From Sulfurimonas sp. (GTDB lineage: Bacteria; Campylobacterota; Campylobacteria; Campylobacterales; Sulfurimonadaceae), in NCBI GenBank assembly GCA_028689055.1, contig JAQTWZ010000014.1, positions 4,178-45,030 of the forward strand: a DNA stretch of 40,853 bases. The letters are read 5' to 3'. The notes below the pieces were generated by a model, which saw only the letters and a program-made list of their open reading frames with translations, made no database searches and had not been told where the DNA came from. Position numbers and translations under genes: made by a program. The number at the start of each line of letters is the position of its first letter. The stretch's first letter is position 1. Positions 9,963 through 16,100 of the stretch are shown here, in pieces.

Positions 9963-10427
9963 TCAGTAAATAAATAAGAAGTAGTAAATAAGTACGCCCA
10001 TAGATGAAGTTATGCTCATGCCCAGAAAAACAAGCTTACCGAGTTTTTTATGTGATTTGACTATCGGAGCACTTTTAAGTTTGTACTCTTTGATGGCGCT
10101 GTAGATGAGTATTGAGTACAAAACAACGGTAGCAATTGCTATCAAAATATGAACAAGTAAAAAAATTATCATAAAAGTTGTATTTGCGTTACTCTGCTCC
10201 ATAAACGCAGAAAAACCACCTGAGACCCTTACACCAACTTCAAAAACACCTACAATAAGAAGTGTTACAATAAAAATGGACAACTGCATTTTATAATGAA
10301 GCTCATAGCGTTTTTGCACCGCCATAAAAATCGCAATGCCCATCAAAAGGGGCAAAACACCAAAATAAAGCGTCACCAAGTCCATATAAAATGGAGCGCT
10401 CGTACCTAAAAAACCTGATTCAAACAT
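9963..10427 (-). CDS. DUF420 family membrane protein
   Basis: The 154-residue protein has four predicted membrane helices. Conserved histidines match the DUF420 pattern: one in ELHYKMQ, one in LLVHILIA and one in SHKKLGK near the last helix. Some DUF420 members take part in haem-copper oxidase assembly (CtaM), but no oxidase genes are nearby, so the role here is open. The ATG has AAGGATAGG a few bases upstream. It is a single-gene unit, convergent with the cyclase and divergent from hisF. Confidence 0.75.
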   Translation of the reverse strand: MFESGFLGTSAPFYMDLVTLYFGVLPLLMGIAIFMAVQKRYELHYKMQLSIFIVTLLIVGVFEVGVRVSGGFSAFMEQSNANTTFMIIFLLVHILIAIATVVLYSILIYSAIKEYKLKSAPIVKSHKKLGKLVFLGMSITSSMGVLIYYFLFIY

Positions 10428-10522
10428 AGCCTATCCTTATCATTTTCATAAATTTTGCTTGCCATTATATCCATATTTTTTCTACATTTTTAGGACTAAA
10501 CCTATTCATAAGTCTAGCGTTG

Positions 10523-10528
10523 TATAAT
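10523..10528 (+). promoter_or_regulatory. -10 box of the hisF operon
   Basis: TATAAT preceded by TG (TGTATAAT, an extended -10) lies 29 bp before the hisF ATG. No -35 is recognisable. It probably drives hisF, the phosphorylase-like gene, rlmN and the 30-residue ORF. Confidence 0.65.
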
Positions 10529-10557
10529 TTCATTTTATTCAAAGAGGCTAATCTACT

Positions 10558-11316
10558 ATGAACTATTTCGCAAAAAGAATCATTCCTTGTCTGGATGTCA
10601 AAGACGGACGCGTTGTAAAAGGTGTTAATTTTGTCGGTCTTCAAGACGCAGGAGATCCTGTTGAAGTTGCACGCAGATACAATGAAGAAGGTGCTGATGA
10701 GCTTACTTTTTTGGATATCACTGCTTCAAGCGACAATCGTGATACCATAGTAGATATCGTGGCCCAAGTCGCAAAAGAAATTTTTATCCCTCTAACCGTC
10801 GGCGGCGGCATACGAAAACTCGAAGATATCTACAAACTTCTGAACGTAGGCTGCGACAAAGTAAGTGTCAATTCAGCCGCCATCAAACGTCCAGAACTCA
10901 TCGATGAAGGGGCAAAACGCTTTGGCTCACAGTGCATCGTAACTGCCATAGATGTTAAACGCAGCGGAGACAGATACCATGTTTTTTTAAATGGCGGGAG
11001 AGTAGATACAGGTCTTGATGCCGTTGCATGGGCGAAAGAGGTCGTAGATCGTGGCTGTGGAGAGATTTTGCTCACATCAATGGATGCAGATGGGACAAAA
11101 GCAGGTTTTGAGCTTAATATCACAGAACAAATATCACGCGCTGTTAATGTACCCGTAATCGCTAGCGGTGGCGCAGGGACGATGGAACATATAAAAGAGG
11201 CATTTTTACATGGTGCGGATGCCGCTCTTGCTGCGAGTATTTTTCACTACAAAGAGATTGATATTATGGATCTTAAACGTTATCTCCACGCAAACAACAT
11301 TCCAGTGAGACTTTAA
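10558..11316 (+). CDS. hisF: Imidazole glycerol phosphate synthase, cyclase subunit
   Basis: HisF is the TIM-barrel half of the HisHF complex. It uses ammonia from HisH to turn PRFAR into imidazole-glycerol phosphate and AICAR, linking histidine and purine synthesis. The 252-residue protein opens with [18 protein letters not shown], carrying the first catalytic aspartate, and has the second in TAIDVKR near residue 130. The phosphate-binding SGGAG is near residue 202. AAGAGG lies ten bases before the ATG. It stands apart from other his genes and heads an operon; the next gene starts four bases after its stop. Confidence 0.97.
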   Translation: MNYFAKRIIPCLDVKDGRVVKGVNFVGLQDAGDPVEVARRYNEEGADELTFLDITASSDNRDTIVDIVAQVAKEIFIPLTVGGGIRKLEDIYKLLNVGCDKVSVNSAAIKRPELIDEGAKRFGSQCIVTAIDVKRSGDRYHVFLNGGRVDTGLDAVAWAKEVVDRGCGEILLTSMDADGTKAGFELNITEQISRAVNVPVIASGGAGTMEHIKEAFLHGADAALAASIFHYKEIDIMDLKRYLHANNIPVRL

Positions 11317-11320
11317 ATAT

Positions 11321-11875
11321 ATGATTATCTGTGCCGGAAACAACGAAAATTTTGATTTTGCGATTCCCGTAGGAGTAGGGCTTATCGAGACGGCAATGAA
11401 TCTCACTCGCCTTTGTCTCTTCGACAAGCCTGAGTTTTTGCTTTTTGTAGGCACGGCAGGCAGTTATGGTGAAGCAAAAATCTTTGATATCATCGAGTCA
11501 AAAACTGCTTCAAACATCGAACTTGCATTTTTAAACAATGACGCTTACACACCGCTTGACAATGTCGTAACAACTAACACAACTAACAAAAAAGATGTTA
11601 TTATCAACTCCTCTAACTATATTTCAACTAACGATTTGTTAGCTAAAAATTTTCTCAAATTTGGTATAGGATGCGAAAATATGGAGTTTTTTGCTGTTTT
11701 AAAAATAGCACAAGAGTTCAATATTCCAGCTGGTGGTGTTTTTTGTATAACAAACTATACTAACAAAACTGCTCATGAAGAGTTTGTAAACAACCATGAT
11801 AAAGCGAAAGAACTTCTGAGTGCTCATGTCAAAAAACGCATCAAAGAACTGACAACAAATCCAAAGGTACTTTAA
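11321..11875 (+). CDS. Nucleoside phosphorylase / hydrolase-like protein
   Basis: The 184-residue protein resembles the PNP_UDP_1 fold. FVGTAGSYG near residue 45 matches the family glycine motif and [12 protein letters not shown] near 126 matches the EMEGA-type substrate helix. It is short for a purine nucleoside phosphorylase or MTAN, which usually have 230 or more residues. The usual SD catalytic pair is replaced by ITNYTNK, which recalls the ITNK loop of trimeric purine nucleoside phosphorylases. A futalosine-hydrolase-like role in menaquinone synthesis is possible, but I would not assign it. It starts four bases after hisF and ends two bases before rlmN, so it is translated as part of the operon. 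Confidence 0.65.
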   Translation: MIICAGNNENFDFAIPVGVGLIETAMNLTRLCLFDKPEFLLFVGTAGSYGEAKIFDIIESKTASNIELAFLNNDAYTPLDNVVTTNTTNKKDVIINSSNYISTNDLLAKNFLKFGIGCENMEFFAVLKIAQEFNIPAGGVFCITNYTNKTAHEEFVNNHDKAKELLSAHVKKRIKELTTNPKVL

Positions 11876-11877
11876 AA

Positions 11878-12954
11878 ATGCTCATACCAAAACCTTCACT
11901 TCTTGATTTCACACAAAAAGAGCTCATGCAACTGATAAAACCATCTTTTAGAGCGAAACAAATTTTTGGCTGGCTTTATCATCAGTATGCCGAAAATTTT
12001 GATGATATGTTAAACATACCAAAATCTCTCAGAGAAGAACTCTCTCAAAAATATGTAGTCAATCCCATAAAAATCATCCGCAAAGAAATATCTGAAGATG
12101 GAACGATAAAATATCTTTTTGAACTTCAAGACGGCAAAACAGTTGAAGCGGTCTGGCTAAAAATGAAAGATGAACTTCGTGATATAAATGATGTACTTAT
12201 CCAAGAAGCGAAATATACTATCTGCGTTTCTACGCAGGTAGGGTGCAAAGTAGGGTGTACTTTTTGTCTTACAGCTAAAGGCGGCTTTACAAGGGATTTG
12301 ACGGCAGGAGAGATAGTCGCTCAAGTTGTAAACCTCAAACGCGACAACAACCACAAGCACAACCGTAAAATAAACATCGTTTATATGGGTATGGGCGAAC
12401 CTCTTGATAACCTCGATAACCTCGCTCATGCGATAGAAATATTTCAGGAAAATGAAGGCCTAGCTATATCAGGCAAACGCCAAACTGTTTCTACAAGTGG
12501 ACTAAGCAGCAAAATTGATAAACTTGGTGCGATGGACTTGGGTGTTCACATTGCCATCTCACTTCACGCCGTTGATGATACTTTACGCACGGAGCTTATT
12601 CCCATGAATAAGGCGCACAATATCAACTCTATTATAGAAGCGGTCAAACGCTTTCCAATAGACACAAGAAAAAGAGTAATGTTTGAGTATCTTGTTATTA
12701 AAGATAAAAACGATGATTTGGGTTCAGCTAAAAAACTTGTCAAACTTCTTAGCGACATAAAAGCGAAAGTCAATCTCATCTATTTCAATCCATACCCGGG
12801 AACAGAATACAAGCGACCAAAAAAAGAAGATATGATTGCGTTTCAAGAATATTTGGTCAAACATGGTTTACTTTGTACAATACGCGACTCAAAAGGTATT
12901 GATATAAGTGCTGCATGTGGACAATTAAAAGAAAAAACCGAAGGTGAGCGATAA
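11878..12954 (+). CDS. rlmN: Dual-specificity 23S rRNA/tRNA adenine-C2 methyltransferase
   Basis: RlmN is a radical SAM enzyme that methylates C2 of A2503 in 23S rRNA and A37 in a subset of tRNAs. The 358-residue protein has the cluster motif CKVGCTFC with cysteines 123, 127 and 130, the GMGEPL block, and the C-terminal catalytic cysteine in ISAACGQL. The conserved CNS-type cysteine of Cfr-like paralogues is not evident, so RlmN is preferred. AAAGG lies ten bases before the ATG. Its TAA overlaps the ATG of the next small ORF. Confidence 0.96.
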   Translation: MLIPKPSLLDFTQKELMQLIKPSFRAKQIFGWLYHQYAENFDDMLNIPKSLREELSQKYVVNPIKIIRKEISEDGTIKYLFELQDGKTVEAVWLKMKDELRDINDVLIQEAKYTICVSTQVGCKVGCTFCLTAKGGFTRDLTAGEIVAQVVNLKRDNNHKHNRKINIVYMGMGEPLDNLDNLAHAIEIFQENEGLAISGKRQTVSTSGLSSKIDKLGAMDLGVHIAISLHAVDDTLRTELIPMNKAHNINSIIEAVKRFPIDTRKRVMFEYLVIKDKNDDLGSAKKLVKLLSDIKAKVNLIYFNPYPGTEYKRPKKEDMIAFQEYLVKHGLLCTIRDSKGIDISAACGQLKEKTEGER

Positions 12955-13046
12955 TGGATGTAATAGAGATATTTCAATTGGTGTTTTTAGTAGCTGTGTT
13001 CGCAGTGGGAATTATTGGTTTTATCAGAGCGGCAACAAAACCCTAA
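12954..13046 (+). CDS. 30-residue single-pass membrane peptide coupled to rlmN
   Basis: An ORF of 30 codons starts at the ATG that shares one base with the rlmN stop (TAATG). AGGTGAG lies four bases upstream, a strong ribosome site for such a small ORF. The product has an acidic start (MDVIEIF), a hydrophobic helix of about 18 residues with GIIGF, and a basic end (RAATKP), which is a normal inside-positive membrane peptide. No family is recognised. It could be a small membrane regulator or a non-functional tail of the operon. Confidence 0.55.
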   Translation: MDVIEIFQLVFLVAVFAVGIIGFIRAATKP

Positions 13047-13052
13047 TAAAGC

Positions 13053-13083
13053 TAGGCGACCAACACACCAGGGAGGTCGTCTA
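13053..13083 (+). promoter_or_regulatory. Stem-loop covering a ribosome binding site
   Basis: TAGGCGACC pairs with GGTCGTCTA (9 bp with one G-T pair) around a 13-nt loop. The 3' arm and loop contain GGGAGG, placed six bases before an ATG at 13083. No U-tract follows, so a terminator is unlikely. It may control the tiny ORF that follows or protect the 3' end of the operon transcript. Confidence 0.45.
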
Positions 13084-13154
13084 TGAATGTAATCTTACCT
13101 TACTTACCTTATAAAAATATAATCTTTCAATCGTCTCTTTTTAAACTTAAATAA
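13083..13154 (+). CDS. Possible 23-codon ORF behind a masked ribosome site
   Basis: ATG at 13083 with GGAGG at ideal spacing opens a 23-codon frame encoding MNVILPYLPYKNIIF and a short basic tail. The DNA is very AT-rich and nothing follows it on the same strand for a leader peptide to control, so this may be chance. I list it only because the ribosome site is strong and lies in a stem-loop. Confidence 0.25.
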   Translation: MNVILPYLPYKNIIFQSSLFKLK

Positions 13155-13187
13155 AATATAATTTTTAATTTTTTTTGCAAATTTTCT

Positions 13188-13229
13188 CAATATGTGAAGT
13201 ATTCACATATTGTTCTAAAGTGTGAATAC
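13188..13229. repeat. Inverted TTCACA elements (DnaA-box-like)
   Basis: CAATATGTGAA at 13188-13198 is the exact reverse complement of TTCACATATTG at 13202-13212, with a three-base spacer. GTATTCACA at 13199-13207 also pairs exactly with TGTGAATAC at 13221-13229. TATTCACA is the same core found three times upstream of dnaA. These are candidate DnaA boxes in head-to-head arrangement. Confidence 0.6.
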
Positions 13230-13368
13230 TATCACATTCAAATAGAAGTAAATTTCGAAATTTAGCCTTTTTTTAAGAATTATTTTATATAAAAATAAAC
13301 TGAATTTAAAATCAGTAAATATTACAAAATCCCTAAATATAGGGGTTTACCGCTTTATATTACTCAAC

Positions 13369-13436
13369 CTTATTCATATAATAATCACATTTATTATTTT
13401 TGATTTGCTTATTCACATAGTCTCAAACTTATTCAT
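13369..13436 (+). repeat. Three direct CTTATTCAY elements
   Basis: CTTATTCAT, CTTATTCAC and CTTATTCAT begin at 13369, 13408 and 13428 in the same orientation. The middle one continues as CACAT and matches the DnaA boxes next to dnaA closely; the outer two differ in the last position. An AT-rich tract separates them from the inverted elements at 13.2 kb. Confidence 0.5.
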
Positions 13437-13494
13437 CATTTGCTCTGTCTATCGTGAAAAAAGTCACTTATGCCTTTTACGGCATCTACTAAAA

Positions 13495-13510
13495 TGTTTC
13501 ACGTGAAACA
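13495..13510. promoter_or_regulatory. parS: parS chromosome partition site (copy 1)
   Basis: TGTTTCACGTGAAACA is a perfect 16-bp palindrome identical to the classical bacterial parS consensus bound by ParB. It lies between rlmN and the RluA-type gene. parS sites cluster near replication origins, in agreement with dnaA 6.8 kb away. parA and parB are not in the window. Confidence 0.92.
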
Positions 13511-13539
13511 CATTTACAAAATAAAAAAATAAGAGAATC

Positions 13540-14463
13540 CTAAAGACTTTGTTTGGTATTTAGTGTTGTCAAACAAAGCTTCTCAAAATCTATATTACTT
13601 TTAAAATGATATTGCTTTGAATAAAGTTCAAATTCCAATTCATTTGCATGAAGCAGCAATCTGTCTGAACCAGATTTTTGAAATCTTTCTTCAGCACTTA
13701 ACTCTTTATCAAGAAACCTTACAATATCTTCTTCACTCTGTCCATAGATTGGGTCACCAACTATCGGATGTTTCACGTGAAACAGATGTACGCGTATTTG
13801 ATGTTGTCGTCCTGTATATGGCGCACATTCCAAAAGTGTCATATCTAAGTTAGGAAAATACTTCAAAGGCTTAAAATACGTTTTTGACTCTTTACCTTTC
13901 TCATCTACTTTCACGACCATTCTTACAATAGCACTTTCATCTTCAGCTCTTAAAAGTTTTGCATCAACCGTGAGTTCTTCCATAAACTCTCCATGCACCA
14001 AAGCTAAATATTTTTTCTTCATATCTCTCTCTTGAAACATCATCTTGATATCTCTTTCACTCTCTTTATTTCTAGCACATAATACAAGTCCGCTTGTCTC
14101 CTGATCTATTCTATGTGCTATATTTGCATCTCTCCCGAATTGAGATTTTAATTCATCAATCAGAGAGTAGGCTGTCTTTCTGTTTTGAGGATGAATCAAC
14201 ATACCGCTGGGTTTGTCAAAAAGAACAAATTCATCATGAACGGCATGAGGCGTTAAACCTTTTGTTAGAGGTTCAAAATATATAAATTCGAAGTCTCCTT
14301 CTATTTCAGTAGAAGCTTTTGTGATAGGAACACCATCTATTAAAAGGCGGCCTTTTGATATCATTCTTTGTGATTCTTTTTGCGTATATCCCAACTCTTT
14401 TATAAGAAATAAGAATGCGCGTTGCTTCGTAGGAGCATACATTTTTTTTATAACAAATGGCAA
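13540..14463 (-). CDS. RluA-family pseudouridine synthase
   Basis: The 307-residue enzyme converts specific uridines in rRNA or tRNA to pseudouridine. An S4-like RNA-binding segment at about residues 18-60 is followed by the catalytic domain, with the active aspartate D120 in AHRIDQETSGL and the family block GRQHQIRVHL...HPIVGDPIYG. The start appears to be a TTG at 14463 with GAGGA six bases upstream; an ATG seven codons later lacks a ribosome site. Gene order with purB and nrdA matches Campylobacter jejuni (Cj0022c-Cj0023-Cj0024). The exact target (RluC, RluD or TruC type) cannot be fixed from sequence. A parS site lies inside the reading frame. Confidence 0.9.
   Translation of the reverse strand: MPFVIKKMYAPTKQRAFLFLIKELGYTQKESQRMISKGRLLIDGVPITKASTEIEGDFEFIYFEPLTKGLTPHAVHDEFVLFDKPSGMLIHPQNRKTAYSLIDELKSQFGRDANIAHRIDQETSGLVLCARNKESERDIKMMFQERDMKKKYLALVHGEFMEELTVDAKLLRAEDESAIVRMVVKVDEKGKESKTYFKPLKYFPNLDMTLLECAPYTGRQHQIRVHLFHVKHPIVGDPIYGQSEEDIVRFLDKELSAEERFQKSGSDRLLLHANELEFELYSKQYHFKSNIDFEKLCLTTLNTKQSL
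13769..13784. promoter_or_regulatory. parS: parS chromosome partition site (copy 2, intragenic)
   Basis: A second perfect TGTTTCACGTGAAACA lies 274 bp from the first, inside the pseudouridine synthase gene. On the minus strand it encodes LFHVKH within the conserved HL-x-H-x-x-HPIVGD block. Two exact 16-mers this close cannot reasonably be chance. Confidence 0.92.
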
Positions 14464-14553
14464 ATTTAATCCTCTTTTTACTATTTATTCTGTAAAATAA
14501 ATAACTTCAAATTTACAAATTTTAACATAATAATAATCATAAGGGCAGGGTAT

Positions 14554-15882
14554 ATGATCGAAAGATATTCAAGAGAAGAGATGAGCTCCAAGTGGACAAT
14601 GCAAGCAAAATATCAGGCTTGGCTTGATGTAGAAAAAGCTGTTGTAAAAGCGTGGGCCAAACTAGGGAAGATTCCTCAAGATGATGCGGACAAAATCGTC
14701 AAAAACGCAGGTTTTAATATCCAAAGAATAGACGAGATAGAAGCAGTTACTCGCCATGACCTCATTGCGTTTACTACAAGTGTCTCTGAGACTCTTGGGC
14801 AAGAGAGCAGATGGTTTCACTATGGCATGACATCTTCGGATACGGTAGATACAGCTGTAGCACTTCAAATGAAAAGCTCACTTGAACTTGTTATAGAAGA
14901 TGTAAAGATGATTATGGAATCTATCAAAAAAAGAGCGATGGAACATAAGATGACTTTAATGGTCGGACGTTCTCACGGTATCCATGGTGAGCCGATAACA
15001 TTCGGTCTTGTGTTAGCTGTTTGGTATGATGAGATGGCAAGACATCTTGAAAATCTTGAGCAAACGCTTGATGTTATCTCCGTAGGTCAAGTGAGTGGTG
15101 CAATGGGTAACTTTGCTCATGCACCTCTGGAACTCGAAGAACTCACATGTGAAGAATTAGGACTCAAACCGGCTCCAGCATCAAACCAAGTTATCCAGCG
15201 TGACAGATATGCTCGTCTTGCTACTGCGTTAGCGCTTATGGCTTCAAGTATAGAGAAGTTCGCAGTCCAAGTACGCCACTGGCAAAGAACTGAAGTATAT
15301 GAGTGTGAAGAGTATTTTGCAAAAGGGCAAAAAGGTTCATCTGCGATGCCACACAAACGAAACCCTATACTCACAGAAAACATAACAGGTTTGGCAAGAA
15401 TGATACGTGCGTATGCAGTTCCGGCAATGGAAAATGTAGCACTCTGGCATGAGCGTGATATCTCCCACTCTTCGACGGAGCGTTTTTGGTTACCGGACTC
15501 TTTCATAACAACAGACTTTATGTTACACCGTATGAACAATGTTATTGCTAACCTCACAGTCTATCCAGAAAATATGATGAGAAATCTCAACCTAACAGGC
15601 GGACTTGTTTTTTCTCAAAGAGTTTTACTAGAGCTTCCACTACAAGGTGTATCACGTGAAGATGCATACCGCATCGTACAAAGAAACGCAATGAAAGTTT
15701 GGGAAGAGATACAACAAGGCAAACCTACTACAAATGAGAAAGGTGAGAGTTTGTATCTAAACCATTTGTTGGCAGATGAAGAGCTAAGAAGTTCACTCAG
15801 CGAAGAACAAATCCGTGAGTGTTTTAACTATGATTATTACACAAAAAATGTAGATAATATATTTGCAAGAGTCTTTAAATAG
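14554..15882 (+). CDS. purB: Adenylosuccinate lyase
   Basis: PurB cleaves SAICAR and adenylosuccinate, acting twice in purine synthesis, as a cytoplasmic homotetramer. The 442-residue protein has the superfamily signature GSSAMPHKRNP near residue 262, the TSSDTVDT block near 90 and GRSHGIHGEP near 141. AGGGCAGGG precedes the ATG. It is divergent from the pseudouridine synthase and upstream of nrdA, so purine and deoxynucleotide synthesis genes adjoin. Confidence 0.97.
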   Translation: MIERYSREEMSSKWTMQAKYQAWLDVEKAVVKAWAKLGKIPQDDADKIVKNAGFNIQRIDEIEAVTRHDLIAFTTSVSETLGQESRWFHYGMTSSDTVDTAVALQMKSSLELVIEDVKMIMESIKKRAMEHKMTLMVGRSHGIHGEPITFGLVLAVWYDEMARHLENLEQTLDVISVGQVSGAMGNFAHAPLELEELTCEELGLKPAPASNQVIQRDRYARLATALALMASSIEKFAVQVRHWQRTEVYECEEYFAKGQKGSSAMPHKRNPILTENITGLARMIRAYAVPAMENVALWHERDISHSSTERFWLPDSFITTDFMLHRMNNVIANLTVYPENMMRNLNLTGGLVFSQRVLLELPLQGVSREDAYRIVQRNAMKVWEEIQQGKPTTNEKGESLYLNHLLADEELRSSLSEEQIRECFNYDYYTKNVDNIFARVFK

Positions 15883-15910
15883 TGAAAAACTTCTTTTATA
15901 CTTTGTCTGC

Positions 15911-15916
15911 TATGAT
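15911..15916 (+). promoter_or_regulatory. Possible -10 box before the 51-residue ORF and nrdA
   Basis: TATGAT lies in the 62-bp spacer after purB, 28 bp before the ATG of the small ORF. It would allow nrdA to be transcribed independently of purB. No -35 is recognisable. Confidence 0.35.
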
Positions 15917-15944
15917 GCCAATCATATAACAACTAAGGAAAAAC

Positions 15945-16100
15945 ATGAAAAAGAGATATAAATTTACTTTTGAATATGAAACAGAAGAACAAGAAAGCAA
16001 ACCAATGAATTTCGAAAAACTTTTAACAAAAGCTAAAAATCTACTTTCTGTTATTGGCAAGTTTATAGAATTTTATTCAAATCTTAAGGAGTGGTTTTAA
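15945..16100 (+). CDS. 51-residue protein coupled to nrdA
   Basis: The ORF starts at an ATG with AAGGA five bases upstream and ends with a TAA that shares one base with the nrdA ATG (TAATG). The AAGGAG that serves nrdA lies in its last codons. The product begins with a charged beta-like stretch (KKRYKFTFEYETEE) and ends in an amphipathic helix (FEKLLTKAKNLLSVIGKF) and FYSNLKEWF. It has no signal peptide or cysteine. No family is recognised. The coupling suggests expression in step with ribonucleotide reductase. Confidence 0.6.
   Translation: MKKRYKFTFEYETEEQESKPMNFEKLLTKAKNLLSVIGKFIEFYSNLKEWF

Larger units (their letters stand above)
13047..13539. other. 493-bp gene-free region with DnaA-box-like repeats and parS
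   Basis: This is the only stretch over 300 bp without a convincing gene. From left to right it holds a GC-richer stem-loop (13053-13083), a possible 23-codon ORF, a run of AT-rich DNA, paired inverted TTCACA elements (13188-13229), a CCCTA-AATA-TAGGG dyad near 13331, three direct CTTATTCAY elements (13369-13436), an ATGCC/GGCAT dyad (13470-13485) and a perfect parS (13495-13510). The combination looks like a replication or segregation locus rather than a simple promoter region. Confidence 0.7.

Noticed and set aside
13047..13160. tRNA, tmRNA or signal-recognition RNA in the gene-free stretch
   Set aside because: The single 9-bp stem has no cloverleaf or conserved loop, and the rest is too AT-rich.
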